DNA of 64,000 nucleotides from Magnetococcales bacterium (GCA_002753565.1 PEAM01000001.1:124001-188000); one strand, 5' to 3'; positions 37,023 to 47,095 are shown, numbered from the stretch's first letter. Numbers and translations are program-made. Notes: generated from the letters alone by a model not told the origin.

Positions 37023-38900
37023 ATGAGTGGTGCCAAAACAGAAACCGATGAGGCCAGAGATTTTCTCCAGGCCCACCCCCTTTTTTCCAAGCTCCCTACC
37101 GAGGCCCTGGCCTCCCTTGCAGACCAGGTGGTTCGTATCCATCTGACGCCAAACCAGCTTTTCACCCCTGCCCAGGGTCCGAAAGAGTGGCTCTATTTGA
37201 TTTACCATGGCACCATGGGAATCCAAGGGGGCAACAGCCCGTCGATCAGCCAGCTTGGTGCTGGAGAACTTCTTGAAATGGAGAGGTCTCTCTCCGGTCA
37301 TGAAGGTGAGTCGGTGCCGGTAACCGCCAAATGTTTGGATGCAGCCCTTATTTTTCAAATTCCCGCCAAGGAGCTCTCCGCCCTTGTTGCCAAGCAGCTA
37401 TCTGGTGATGAGCAGGATGAACGGAGTACCGGAGACCGGCTGCGTGAGGCCATGGAGAGCGAGCAGCAAGAGTATGCGACCCCGGCCGGAAATTTTTTAA
37501 CCCTGCCTATCCGAGACCTTATTCAGCGCAAACCGATCTCGATGAGTCTGGATGACTCCATTCGTGACGTGGCAAAATCGATGAAGAAAAACCGGGTAAG
37601 TTGCATGTTGCTGCTCAAAAACGGCAAGCTGGCTGGTATTGTAACGGATCGGGATCTGCGTTGTCGGGTTTTGGCGGATGGTGTCTCTCGCAAGCAGCCT
37701 GTTTCCAAGGTGATGACCGCCTCTCCCCTGACGGTGGATATTGATGCTTATGGTTTTGAAGCGCTGATGTTGATGTCCCATAACAATATCCATCATGTGC
37801 CGGTATTAATGAAGGGCAAGCCGGCTGGGGTGATTACCACCACCAATATGCAGCAGTGTCAAACAACCTCCTCGGTATTTTTGGTGGGGGATGCTTATAA
37901 ACGCAACTCGATCAGTGGGTTGCGGATGATAGCCAAGCGTATTCCAGAGTTGATGAGCGGTCTGGTGCAGGGGGGCGCATCGCCCCATGCTACCGGTCAG
38001 ATGGTGACCACAGTGACCGATGCCATTAACATTCGTCTGTTACAGATGGCAGAAAAAAAACTGGGACCACCCCCTGTTCCCTACGCCTGGATGGTAGCCG
38101 GATCTCAAGGTCGTCAGGAGCAGACAGCCCAGTCGGACCAGGATAACTGTTTGGTATTGGATAACGATTATGATGCAGAGAAACATGGGGACTATTTCAA
38201 GGCCCTCTCTGAGTTTGTCTGCTCGGGTATGAATGAGGCGGGTTTTGTGTTGTGTCCTGGGGGGATCATGGCCCAGAACAGTGATTGGCGGCAACCTTTG
38301 AAACAGTGGAAAAAATATTTTAATAAATGGGTTACCGAGCCTGACCCGGAGGCGTTGATGCACTCGTGCATGTTTTTCGACCTTCGCTTTGTTCATGGGG
38401 AGCCGGGACTGGCTAAAAGCCTGAAAAAACATGTGAAAAAGCTCTGTAGTCAAAACCGGCTGTTTCTCAGCATGCTGGCCCGAAACTCCATCCTGTTTCA
38501 GCCGCCTCTTGGTCTGTTTAAAAATCTGGTTTTGATTAAAGGGGGAGAAAACAATAAGACCATCAACCTGAAGGTGAACGGCATCATACCGGTTGTTGAG
38601 TTGGCTCGGGTCTACGCGTTGCCCGATACACCCGACTCGGTCAACACCCGTGACCGGCTCACGGCAGCCGCCGAAGGTAAAGAGGTGAGCCGCTGTGATG
38701 TCTTGGATTTGAAAGATGCGTTTGAGTATATCGCCCATACACGCTTGCGCCATCAAGCCAGACAGATTGAGGCGGGTAAAGCGCCCACCAACTTTTTGCC
38801 TGTTTCAGAGCTAAGCCTTTTTGAGCGTAACCACCTCAAAGATGCCTTTACCCAGATACAAGATATGCAGTCTGCTCTCCAGCGCCGCTATAATATTTAG
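37023..38900 (+). CDS. cNMP-binding/CBS-pair/DUF294 nucleotidyltransferase-like protein
   Basis: A cytosolic 625-residue signalling protein with three parts. Residues about 10-120 form a cyclic-nucleotide-binding-like domain. Residues about 160-285 form a CBS pair (two RDLI/VMTASPLTV-type repeats), which usually senses adenine nucleotides. From about 340 there is a DUF294 nucleotidyltransferase-like domain with G360-S-Q-G-R-Q-E and D372-Q-D374, then the DUF294 C-terminal domain. The GS...DxD residues that bind metal in this fold are kept. The substrate is unknown for this family. It follows the citrate lyase genes but is separated by a terminator and a repeat. Confidence 0.85.
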   Translation: MSGAKTETDEARDFLQAHPLFSKLPTEALASLADQVVRIHLTPNQLFTPAQGPKEWLYLIYHGTMGIQGGNSPSISQLGAGELLEMERSLSGHEGESVPVTAKCLDAALIFQIPAKELSALVAKQLSGDEQDERSTGDRLREAMESEQQEYATPAGNFLTLPIRDLIQRKPISMSLDDSIRDVAKSMKKNRVSCMLLLKNGKLAGIVTDRDLRCRVLADGVSRKQPVSKVMTASPLTVDIDAYGFEALMLMSHNNIHHVPVLMKGKPAGVITTTNMQQCQTTSSVFLVGDAYKRNSISGLRMIAKRIPELMSGLVQGGASPHATGQMVTTVTDAINIRLLQMAEKKLGPPPVPYAWMVAGSQGRQEQTAQSDQDNCLVLDNDYDAEKHGDYFKALSEFVCSGMNEAGFVLCPGGIMAQNSDWRQPLKQWKKYFNKWVTEPDPEALMHSCMFFDLRFVHGEPGLAKSLKKHVKKLCSQNRLFLSMLARNSILFQPPLGLFKNLVLIKGGENNKTINLKVNGIIPVVELARVYALPDTPDSVNTRDRLTAAAEGKEVSRCDVLDLKDAFEYIAHTRLRHQARQIEAGKAPTNFLPVSELSLFERNHLKDAFTQIQDMQSALQRRYNI

Positions 38901-38909
38901 CGGGCTGCT

Positions 38910-38957
38910 CCTCTCCCTGGATCTTCGGTGATGTGAAGTATCCAGGGGATGGAGAGG
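38910..38957. terminator. Long hairpin between convergent genes
   Basis: CCTCTCC-CTGGAT-CTTC pairs with GAAG, ATCCAG and GGAGAGG, with a one-base and a five-base bulge, giving about 17 paired bases. It lies between the DUF294 gene and the convergent tyrS gene. There is no T-run on either strand, so the terminator role is inferred from position and stability. Confidence 0.5.
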
Positions 38958-38963
38958 CGTGGA

Positions 38964-40181
38964 TCAGACCAGGGTGACGTAGCTGAATTTGCGTTTGCCC
39001 ACTTTTAATAAAACCCGATCGCCAACCTTTAGGGTTTTGCGGGTATCGGTGGTTTTTTCGCCATCCAACGAGACGGCGTTTTGGCGAATCATACGCATCC
39101 CATCCCCATTAGAGTTCACCAGTCCCGCCTCCCGCATGACCGCAGCCAGACCCAGACTCCCCTCATCCCCCGCCGAGATTTCCACCTCGGGAATATCGTC
39201 CGGGGTCTCCTTGCGTTTAAACTGAGCCTCAAAACCCTCCTGAGCCTGGCGGGCTGTTTCTGGATCATGGAAGCGGGCGGTAATCTCCTCAGCAAGCTGT
39301 TTTTTAACCGCCATGGGGTGCTGGGTGCCTTGCTCCACCTCTTGACGTAACCTGGCGATCTCCTCCAGAGATAAGGCCGAAAGCAGCTCATAATACCGCC
39401 ACATCAAGGTGTCGGATATGGACATGGTTTTGCCAAAGATTTCAGAGGCCGGATCTTTGATTCCGATGTAGTTGTTCAGGCTTTTTGACATTTTCTGGAC
39501 CCCGTCCAGCCCCTCCAGAATTGGCATGGTCAGTACACATTGCGGTTCTTGGCCGGCATTTTTCTGCAGCTCTCGACCCACCAGAAGATTAAAGGTCTGG
39601 TCGGTTCCTCCCAACTCGACATCGGAGCGCAGAGCGACCGAATCGTAGCCTTGGATCAGGGGGTAGAGAAACTCATGGATGGCGATGGGACGGTTCTCTT
39701 TGTAGCGTTTGTTGAAATCATCCCGCTCCAACATACGGGCTACCGTATGTTGAGCCGCCAACTGGATCAGCTCGGCGGGGCTCATTGTTCCCATCCATGC
39801 GCTGTTGAAGACCACTTCGGTGATGGCTGGGTCTAAAATTTTAAAAACCTGCTCTTTATAGGTTTCGGCATTGGCAGCGACATCGTCCTGGGTCAGGGGC
39901 TTGCGGGTCTCGTTTTTGCCGGTTGGGTCACCAATAAGGCCGGTAAAGTCGCCAATAAGAAAGAGGATATGATGACCCAACTCCTGGAATTGGCGCAATT
40001 TTTGAATCAATACCGTATGTCCCAGATGGAGGTCGGGAGCGGTGGGGTCGAATCCGGCTTTGATTCTTAATGGTTTGCCGGTCTCCAGGGAGCGGGCCAG
40101 CTTTTTTTCCAACTCCTCTTGGGAGATGATTTGAGAGGCCCCCCGACCAATGATTGCCATCTGTTCTTGTACGGATTTCAT
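38964..40181 (-). CDS. tyrS: Tyrosine-tRNA ligase
   Basis: Class I aminoacyl-tRNA synthetase that charges tRNA-Tyr. The 405-residue product has HLGH at residues 52-55, the KMSKS signature in [14 protein letters not shown], and a C-terminal S4-like RNA-binding domain ([16 protein letters not shown]). The start at 40181 (MKSVQEQM) is chosen because the conserved region begins soon after. A longer form to 40244 would add 21 unconserved residues. It is transcribed divergently from anmK. Confidence 0.96.
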   Translation of the reverse strand: MKSVQEQMAIIGRGASQIISQEELEKKLARSLETGKPLRIKAGFDPTAPDLHLGHTVLIQKLRQFQELGHHILFLIGDFTGLIGDPTGKNETRKPLTQDDVAANAETYKEQVFKILDPAITEVVFNSAWMGTMSPAELIQLAAQHTVARMLERDDFNKRYKENRPIAIHEFLYPLIQGYDSVALRSDVELGGTDQTFNLLVGRELQKNAGQEPQCVLTMPILEGLDGVQKMSKSLNNYIGIKDPASEIFGKTMSISDTLMWRYYELLSALSLEEIARLRQEVEQGTQHPMAVKKQLAEEITARFHDPETARQAQEGFEAQFKRKETPDDIPEVEISAGDEGSLGLAAVMREAGLVNSNGDGMRMIRQNAVSLDGEKTTDTRKTLKVGDRVLLKVGKRKFSYVTLV

Positions 40182-40260
40182 GGGTTCTACTGTCCAATTC
40201 GATTGAGCCTGGAAGTGGCCTTTGGGCCTGCATGAATGGCGCAAAAATTTGGTTTAGCTG

Positions 40261-40314
40261 CTGTCATGGAAAAATTGAAGTCACCCAATGGGTGGTGAGA
40301 CTTTTTTATGACAG
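40261..40314. repeat. Long imperfect inverted repeat between tyrS and anmK
   Basis: CTGTCAT (40261) pairs with ATGACAG (40308-40314). Inside it AAAAA pairs with TTTTT, GTC with GAC, and ACC with GGT. On the plus strand the inner hairpin ends in TTTTTT. It lies between two divergent genes, so it could be a regulatory hairpin or an operator-like site. Function is unknown. Confidence 0.5.
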
Positions 40315-40423
40315 CAGGTGAATCAAGAGGTTACGCCAAGTATGGGCTAACAACGGCTGTTTCCAGGTTGAGTGTTATTTAATCTACAGACCCCCATTCT
40401 ATCACATTCCCAGGAGCGAGTGC

Positions 40424-41569
40424 ATGGAGAGATCTTTATTGGCCATCGGTTTAATTTCCGGTACTTCAGCGGATGGTATCGATGCGGTGGTGGTGCGTAC
40501 CGACGGAGTGGGAACTCCGGAGTTGTTGGCAGCCCAGGAGAACCCCTATCCCCCAGAAGTACGCCAAGAGGTGTTGGCACTCTACCAGCCTGGCCCCAAT
40601 GAAATAGATCGGATGGGGCGGATGGATAATCGCCTGGGAGAGCTGTTTGCCAAGGCGGCTTTGACGGTCTGTCAAAAGGCGGGACTATCCCCGGATCAGG
40701 TGGACGTGATCGGCAGCCATGGTCAGACCATTCGCCATCGCCCGCCCGACTTTACCCTGCAAATCGCTGACCCTGCCATCATTGCTGCCCGCACGGGGAT
40801 TCAAACCGTTGCCGATTTTCGCCGAGCCGATATGGCCAGGGGAGGGGAGGGGGCGCCGCTGGTCCCGCTTTTTCATCGGGCTATTTTTCAGGCCGAATCA
40901 GAAGATCTGGCCATTCTTAATCTGGGCGGTATAGCCAATCTAACCTGGCTCTCCCAAGAGGCCACTTCCCTTGTGGCTGGCGATACCGGACCGGCCAACA
41001 CTTTGATGGACCATCTGGTCTGCCGCATCCAAGGGGAGGAGGGGAGCTGCCACCTCTATGATGACCAAGGGGCTGGGGCGGCGGAGGGGGTTGTCGATCA
41101 ACAGGCGCTCTCTTGGCTGTTGACCCACCCCTATCTGGCCAGACCTTTCCCCAAATCAACAGGGCGTGAGGTGTTTGGGGATGACTATCTGGACAGGTTC
41201 CTCTCGCGTTTTCCCCACCTGATCAACCAAGATGGTCTGGCAACCTTGACCCGCTTTACCGCCGAAACCATCGCGGCGGCTTGTCGGACCCTGGCCAGCC
41301 AAACGCCCTATCGATTGGTGGTCTGTGGGGGGGGAGGGAAAAATCGCACCTTGCTGCAGATGATTGAGGAGATACTACCCGCTGTTTCGGTGGTCTCCAG
41401 CCATGCTTTGGGAATAGACTCCGACTCGTTGGAGAGTCAATGTTTTGCCTGGATGGCGGTACGAACCCTCAAGGGGCTGCCCAGTTCGGATCCCGGTGCA
41501 ACCGGTGCCAGTCAGGAGGCTATTCTCGGAGGGGTCCACCCCGTTCTACCCAACGGTGAACTCGATTGA
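40424..41569 (+). CDS. anmK: Anhydro-N-acetylmuramic acid kinase
   Basis: Phosphorylates 1,6-anhydro-MurNAc during cell-wall recycling. The 381-residue product starts with the family motif GLISGTSADGIDAVVV (ATP-binding, ASKHA fold) and contains GSHGQTIRHRP, DFRRADMARGGEGAPLVP, LNLGGIANLT and VCGGGGKN. The length is typical. CAGGAG lies seven bases upstream of the ATG. Its 3' end overlaps the convergent DegT-like gene by 50 bases. Confidence 0.96.
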   Translation: MERSLLAIGLISGTSADGIDAVVVRTDGVGTPELLAAQENPYPPEVRQEVLALYQPGPNEIDRMGRMDNRLGELFAKAALTVCQKAGLSPDQVDVIGSHGQTIRHRPPDFTLQIADPAIIAARTGIQTVADFRRADMARGGEGAPLVPLFHRAIFQAESEDLAILNLGGIANLTWLSQEATSLVAGDTGPANTLMDHLVCRIQGEEGSCHLYDDQGAGAAEGVVDQQALSWLLTHPYLARPFPKSTGREVFGDDYLDRFLSRFPHLINQDGLATLTRFTAETIAAACRTLASQTPYRLVVCGGGGKNRTLLQMIEEILPAVSVVSSHALGIDSDSLESQCFAWMAVRTLKGLPSSDPGATGASQEAILGGVHPVLPNGELD

Positions 41570-42542
41570 TGATGCGTTTTTGATCCCTGTCACTCAGGTG
41601 GGCATAGAGGGGTAGGGCAAGGGCGTTTTCCTGCAGGTGGGCTAAGGCTTGAGCTTGGGCATCATTGGTTTGGGGTTTGGCTACGTGATACCAGAGGGGG
41701 GGGGCGGCACCAATACCGGCTTTATTGAGAAAAAATTGCAGTCCCTGCCGTTTTTCGCGGCTGGGAAGATCGATCACATAACTCTCCCAACGGCGGCCCC
41801 CTTCAGGTACCGGTGGCGGGGTGAACTGCTGACGGTCTCTGAGTCTCAGGTAGCGTGAAGCCAACAGCTCTCGGCGGGTGATAAGATCATCCAGACGCTT
41901 TAGCTGCGAAAGCCCAAAGGCTGCGATAGCTGGCGCAGGAGGCCGTTTTCGGATGTTGCGCAACGCCTCTATCAAATCCCCATCTTGGGAAAAAACCAGA
42001 GCGGTGGCCCCGGCTTGTATCATTCGGTTGCCATCCAACACCATGAGTTGAACCAAGCTGTTGACCCTGCTGGCTAATGGTTTGATGAGGGATGAGACCT
42101 CTTCCAAAACAATAGATGGCTGTGGGTCGACTGCTGCGGGAAGCCCAAACAGATGCTGTACCCATCGTGGGGCTGTCTCCCCCGAGGAGAGAGGGTCTTC
42201 TCGACCCAGGTTGTCGATGGGGTTCTTTCCGGAGGGGATCAGCCAGGCCTCCTCCATGGCCTCTCGCCAGATTGGGTGGAGCAGGGGGCTGGTTTGAAGG
42301 GTGAGGCCTGAGGCCCAACCCAACAGATCTTTCAGGGCTGTGAGGAGTTCGGAGGGGTCGGCAAAAGCGACGCAGGGTCGTTGCCACACCGCCTGCCAAG
42401 CCGCCTCCCACCTCTCTAGAGGCTGGTTTTTCTTCCGAGGGTCCGTGACGGCCTGTTGAAGCAGCGCTCTCTGGTCTTCTTGGGTCAGGTCTCCTCGAAC
42501 CAGGGGGATGGTGATTGGGCGGTTAGTGGGTAGAGGAGACAA
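41520..42542 (-). CDS. Degenerate DegT/DnrJ/EryC1-type aminotransferase-like protein
   Basis: A 340-residue protein whose ends look like sugar aminotransferases of the DegT family. It has ITIPLVRGDLTQEDQRALL at the start, LDDLITRRELLASRYLRL in the middle, and ALPLYAHLSDRDQKRI at the end. The PLP-binding Lys expected a few residues before the G-G/A-T segment is absent: the stretch reads LDGNRMIQAGATALVF. The usual SGTAAL segment is also replaced (ADPSELLTALKDLL). It is likely a pseudo-enzyme. The start is a TTG with AAGG upstream, overlapping the PstS-like gene by 20 bases, so the two are coupled. Function unknown. Confidence 0.6.
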   Translation of the reverse strand: MSPLPTNRPITIPLVRGDLTQEDQRALLQQAVTDPRKKNQPLERWEAAWQAVWQRPCVAFADPSELLTALKDLLGWASGLTLQTSPLLHPIWREAMEEAWLIPSGKNPIDNLGREDPLSSGETAPRWVQHLFGLPAAVDPQPSIVLEEVSSLIKPLASRVNSLVQLMVLDGNRMIQAGATALVFSQDGDLIEALRNIRKRPPAPAIAAFGLSQLKRLDDLITRRELLASRYLRLRDRQQFTPPPVPEGGRRWESYVIDLPSREKRQGLQFFLNKAGIGAAPPLWYHVAKPQTNDAQAQALAHLQENALALPLYAHLSDRDQKRIINRVHRWVERGGPLRE

Positions 42543-43410
42543 ATCCGGCCTTGCGTAGAATATGCTGCCCCTCTTTATCTTGAATCCATGCCAGAAACGA
42601 TCGGATAGGCTCTTTTGGCTCTCCCAAGGTGTAGAGAAAGAGGGGGCGAGAGAGAGGATAGCTGTGGTCGAGGGTGAAGGTGGCGGTGGGGGGAATGCAC
42701 CCCTCTTCCAGAGTGGTCTGGGCCACGCAGAGGGTTTTGACGCTGGCGTTTAAAAAGCCCATGCCGGAGTATCCGATGGCACAAGGGTTTTTGGCGACAT
42801 GGCTGACCAACTGTTTGGAGGAGCCGAAGGTGATGATATCGGCATGAAAGTGGGCCAACTTGCCAAACAGAGCCTGACGGAAAAAGGCGTAGGTGCCTGA
42901 GTTGTTTTTCCGGCTAACCCGGATAATCTCTCCCGACTCACAGCCGGGGACCTTAATCCCCAGGTCTGACCAGTTGTCGAACTCACCTCGTTTGCCATAA
43001 ATTTGGGCTAACTGGGCGATGGAGATACCGTTTAGCGGGTTGTTGTTGTGGACTAGAACCGATACGGCATCCTGACCGACAATCACGGCATAGGGCTGTT
43101 TTTTAGACTTTTTATTGATTAGCCGCTTCTCGCGCTTACGCAGTTTTCGGCTGGTGCTGGCTATATCGCTATGGCCGTTGATCAAGGCGGCGATACCGTT
43201 ACCGGAGCCGCCACCTGAGACATCGATAAGGATATCTTCCCCAACCTTTTCACGATAGGCTTTTCCCCAGGCAGAGATGACGTTAGCCAGGGTATCAGAC
43301 CCTTTGATGTGAATGTGGACGGTCTCCTCTTCCCCCTGTGCGGTTACACCCCAAAGGGTAATAAGAGCCCAGGCCATAAGAGAGACTATTTTGGGATAGG
43401 ATCGGATCAT
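42523..43410 (-). CDS. PstS-like periplasmic substrate-binding protein
   Basis: A 295-residue secreted protein with a signal peptide (hydrophobic core LMAWALITLWGV). The rest matches the phosphate-binding PBP-like fold: IHIKGSDTLANVISAWGKAY, then DVSGGGSGNGIAALINGHSDIASTSR. The segment VSRKNNSGTYAFFRQALFG and a closing CAIGYSGMGFLN are also typical. The S-G-G-G-S-G and SGT elements that contact phosphate in PstS are kept. No pstCAB or phoU is nearby, so it may be a stand-alone sensor or scavenger. GAGG lies about eight bases upstream of the ATG. Confidence 0.8.
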   Translation of the reverse strand: MIRSYPKIVSLMAWALITLWGVTAQGEEETVHIHIKGSDTLANVISAWGKAYREKVGEDILIDVSGGGSGNGIAALINGHSDIASTSRKLRKREKRLINKKSKKQPYAVIVGQDAVSVLVHNNNPLNGISIAQLAQIYGKRGEFDNWSDLGIKVPGCESGEIIRVSRKNNSGTYAFFRQALFGKLAHFHADIITFGSSKQLVSHVAKNPCAIGYSGMGFLNASVKTLCVAQTTLEEGCIPPTATFTLDHSYPLSRPLFLYTLGEPKEPIRSFLAWIQDKEGQHILRKAGFVSSTH

Positions 43411-43621
43411 CTCGTTATCCTCTGTTGGGTCAATAGGTCGAGTGTGAAAGAGGGAGACGGGGCAATAAGGGGAGAGAAAAAGTCTCCACCATCCTCTTTT
43501 TGCTTGGGTTGAAACGACTAAGGCTCTTCCGCACTTTTTTCGTTTCCTGGTTCATTTCATCACTATATCTCTCTCTGGATATAAAAACAAATTCTCTCTG
43601 TATATCCTGAGCAGGCCTCTG

Positions 43622-46600
43622 TTAATCGTGGTGCAGGACAACCTTGCCGGTCATCAAGGTGTAGCCAGCAATTTTACCGGGCAGATAGTAATCGAGCCGA
43701 ATGCCCTGTGAAGAGATCTTGCGGCTTTGTGAGGTAAACCCATCCCAATAGCCCAGGCTGGACATCTCATCATAAACTGCGCCACCATCCTCCTCTTCTC
43801 CCAGGGCATCTTCTACAAGGTAGCGGGGAATACCGCCACCTGAGAAAAAGGTCAGGTCGCTCATGACCTCAATGGCTTTATTGTATTCGTTTATGAGGGT
43901 CTCGATCTCAAAGGTGATGTTGCCGACGATCATCAGGTGGAGTACCTCCAGTTTAGAGCCGCTCCCATAGGTGATTAAGGGGTTGTTGAACAGGGGGGCC
44001 AGGGTCAGCTTGATGTCGAAGGCAAAGTTGCCGTTATCGTAGGGGGTTACCGTATCGACCAGATCTTTGAAGTTGTCTTGTACCTCTGCCGGCAGGCGGT
44101 TATAGATGGCATCCAGCGCTTTAATGCGTGTGGTGATTTGAATATCGCTCTGTGTGACGACAACACCGATGGCACTGATGATGTCGGTAATATCAGCGAT
44201 GCCGGGGGTAGAGCCGGTAATTTGTTGATTGAGTTTAGCCAAAACCAGGGTACGCAGATCGTTCTCGGAGAGTTCAAAGTCCCTCGGTGTGCTTGAGGCG
44301 ATATGGGCAATCATGCTTTTGAACAAGACCACGGCAGACTGTTCATAATCTTTGCCAGAGGTAAACCCCCCCTGTATCACGTCGGTCATGCCGTTGACAA
44401 AGGGTGAGGTGGTGCAGAGAATGGTAAAGGTTTGGCTGACGCTCTCCTGAGCTTGGGTGGTCAGGTTGAGGGCTGTTGCCGTGATAACAACCGAATAACT
44501 TTGACCACTCAGCAAACCGTCGCTGTTGACAACCAGGGCATTTTTTTTATAACTGGTTGTCTCTTTGTCTCCTGCTACGGCAAAGAGGTTGTTGCCTGCC
44601 ACGGAAAAGGTGTACTGATTGCCCTCTTGGGGTTTATCCACCGATAAAAATCCAATAACCGTGCCGATGGGTGCGTTGGCGTAGACAGAGGTCTGGTTTA
44701 ACAAGAGGGTAAAGGCCGGCTTTGGGTCGGGTTTGGGTTTGCTGGTCCCCTTTGTGGGTGAGTCGCTACCACGGCTGTTGCTGACCGGTTTTTTGGCCTC
44801 TCCCTTTTGGGTTTTCTTGTTGGATTCTGAGGCCGTTTTTTTCGACTGTTTGCCAGAGACTCCCTTTTCACTCCCCTGTTGGTCACCTTTTTTCTGCGCT
44901 TGTTCTCGATCCTTTTGGACCGATTGCAGCAATTTTTCTGGCAGATCGGTCTGTTTTTGAACCCGTTGAGCCTCTTGATTGGCGGCAACCAGATCCACCC
45001 CCATCTCTTGGGCCTCTTTTATTGGTTTTTCTATCTGTTCCTGGGCCTTCTGATTGATGGCATTCTGCAGGCTTTTTCCTTCCGCCATACTCTGTTTAAT
45101 CTCCTGGCTAAACCGTTTGATCTGCTTGTCGATCTGCCCGATAGCCAGACTCAAATCGGCCGGAGTGGTGTAGGAGGAGAGGAGGGTGTTGAGGTCGGGC
45201 AGGTTTTTCTCAAGGTGCTTTTTCCGGGCCTCTATCTGGGTAATGGCCTGTTTGACTCGGTTCGGGATGCTCTTTTGAATCTCCTGGCGGGTCTGTGCAG
45301 CGAGCTGTTTTTGTTTCATGGCCAGCTCGGCGAAGGCTTGTTGAACCGCCTCGCGTTTATCGGCAGGGAGAGCCAGCTCCATGGCCTTCTGGGCTTCCAG
45401 GGTGGCCTGGCTGTTTTGTTGTTGCTGTTGGGCCAGGATGGTCTGGGTTTTTTTGAAAAGATCCGTTGGAAGGAGCGGTTTAAGGCTGGCCAGGATAGAG
45501 GATTGATTGGAACTGTTTTGAGCCAGTGCAGCCAGGATTTTTTCCGCCTTGTTGCCCAGTACCTCACCCAGGGCCTCCTGTTGAGCCTGTTGGGACACCT
45601 CCTGTTGATCCTGTTGTGTCTGGATAATCTCTCGGGCCTGATCAACCTGATCTCCGTCTCCTAGCAGAGAGAAAAGTTTTTCCTCTGTTTCTCGAACCAA
45701 CTGCTCTGCTTCGGCCTGCTGTTGTCTTTTTAACCCTTCGATCTCAGCAACTTTCTCTTTGCCCAGGGTTGTGTTGATTTTTTGCTCCAGTGCTTCAATC
45801 TTCTCTGCCTGAGCTAAAACCTTCTCCACACCCTCAACGGTTTGTTGAAGCAGAACCGCCTCCGCTGCTTCAACCAGCTCGTTGATGGCTTCGGGTGCCT
45901 GCTGAAGGGAGGTGACGGCACTCTCCATGTTTTTTGCTGCCCCCTGTTCAACCAGGGATTGAGCCACTTTTTGCACCATTTGTTCTCGGGATGCCGTACT
46001 TAGACTTTTGATGACAGTCGAGGTGAGCGCCTTTTTCAGTTGCGCCCGGCTTGCCTTCTTGATGGAGGGGGCACTCTTTCTGCTGGCAGTGAGAGCCCGG
46101 TTTTTTCTGACTGGGTACGGTTTTTTGGTGAGGTCGGCAGCATAGGCTGTGGAGAGTAGGGCAGGGAGAGCGGAAAAAATTCTGCCGCTGGAAGAGCTCA
46201 GCTGCTGTTCTTGGCGCTCCATCCAGACCACTACCTGCTTCTCCAGGGTGATCACCTCGATCTCCTGATCGTCAACCGGGCCGGATAGTTTGATAAAACC
46301 CTCTGTACCCCGAACCCCCATGGTGGCCACAGAGGTGACAATATGGAACGGTCTTTTTTTAAGCTGGGCCAGCTTGCCCGAGGTAAATTTAAGCAGCCCC
46401 CTGGTCATCTCCAACAGACCTTTGCCGGTTCTGTTTTTACTGGAAAAACGGTATTGCTGAATTAAAAATTCACTATCCGGCCCCAGAGCAATGATGGCAT
46501 CGTCGACCATTTTAATGATCAGACGGCCCCGCTTGCCGGTAACCAGTCGATCTCCCTGAAAGACCGGCGCACCATTGAGCAGAGTGCGTTTAACCTGGTT

Positions 46601-46897
46601 GAACTCGGAAAAAACCAACCCTTTTACCTGCGTAACCAGCCCGACCACCTGCCGTTGATCGAGTGGTTGCTGAGGGGGGGCTGTTTGGTTCTGGGAGGGG
46701 GTGGCGGCCTGCTGGTCGACGGTGGTGGTAAAGGGGGGCTGAGGTTTTTTTTGCTCTTCAATCTGTTTTTTCAGCTCGTGAGCCAGGGTCCATTGACTCT
46801 CCTTGCCGGACTCCAGCCACAGGTATCCTCCAGCCACAGTGATCCCGACCAGAATCAGTATGGCTAAAAAAAACCTGTTTCGAAGAAAGTTACCCAT
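43622..46897 (-). CDS. Large membrane-anchored FecR-domain coiled-coil protein
   Basis: A 1091-residue protein with one N-terminal membrane helix (residues about 8-28) and no cleavage site, so probably anchored and facing the periplasm. A FecR-type domain spans about 100-230 (GDRLVTGKRGRLIIKM, then VTSVATMGVRGTEG). A long Gln- and Glu-rich coiled coil follows at about 300-690, then a Lys/Ser/Pro linker. A beta-rich cadherin-like domain comes next (SVYANAPIGTVIGFLSVDKP), then a C-terminal region of about 270 residues I do not recognise. FecR domains of this type sit in surface or filament assemblies. The function is unknown. Confidence 0.65.
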   Translation of the reverse strand: MGNFLRNRFFLAILILVGITVAGGYLWLESGKESQWTLAHELKKQIEEQKKPQPPFTTTVDQQAATPSQNQTAPPQQPLDQRQVVGLVTQVKGLVFSEFNQVKRTLLNGAPVFQGDRLVTGKRGRLIIKMVDDAIIALGPDSEFLIQQYRFSSKNRTGKGLLEMTRGLLKFTSGKLAQLKKRPFHIVTSVATMGVRGTEGFIKLSGPVDDQEIEVITLEKQVVVWMERQEQQLSSSSGRIFSALPALLSTAYAADLTKKPYPVRKNRALTASRKSAPSIKKASRAQLKKALTSTVIKSLSTASREQMVQKVAQSLVEQGAAKNMESAVTSLQQAPEAINELVEAAEAVLLQQTVEGVEKVLAQAEKIEALEQKINTTLGKEKVAEIEGLKRQQQAEAEQLVRETEEKLFSLLGDGDQVDQAREIIQTQQDQQEVSQQAQQEALGEVLGNKAEKILAALAQNSSNQSSILASLKPLLPTDLFKKTQTILAQQQQQNSQATLEAQKAMELALPADKREAVQQAFAELAMKQKQLAAQTRQEIQKSIPNRVKQAITQIEARKKHLEKNLPDLNTLLSSYTTPADLSLAIGQIDKQIKRFSQEIKQSMAEGKSLQNAINQKAQEQIEKPIKEAQEMGVDLVAANQEAQRVQKQTDLPEKLLQSVQKDREQAQKKGDQQGSEKGVSGKQSKKTASESNKKTQKGEAKKPVSNSRGSDSPTKGTSKPKPDPKPAFTLLLNQTSVYANAPIGTVIGFLSVDKPQEGNQYTFSVAGNNLFAVAGDKETTSYKKNALVVNSDGLLSGQSYSVVITATALNLTTQAQESVSQTFTILCTTSPFVNGMTDVIQGGFTSGKDYEQSAVVLFKSMIAHIASSTPRDFELSENDLRTLVLAKLNQQITGSTPGIADITDIISAIGVVVTQSDIQITTRIKALDAIYNRLPAEVQDNFKDLVDTVTPYDNGNFAFDIKLTLAPLFNNPLITYGSGSKLEVLHLMIVGNITFEIETLINEYNKAIEVMSDLTFFSGGGIPRYLVEDALGEEEDGGAVYDEMSSLGYWDGFTSQSRKISSQGIRLDYYLPGKIAGYTLMTGKVVLHHD

Positions 46898-47095
46898 ATA
46901 TCTCTACGTCAAAAAGTGACCATCCGTTCCACTGTAAAAAAGCAGAACACACACCTCCAGCACTCTAATGGAGTATACCTCAACATAAGAGAGTTACTAT
47001 GACTTTTTGCGGTAATATATCGTAACAATCAGGAAAAGGGGCTGATCCACAGAGGGAAGGAGAGGAAAGAAACCTTGAAAAACGCAGAGTTAAGA

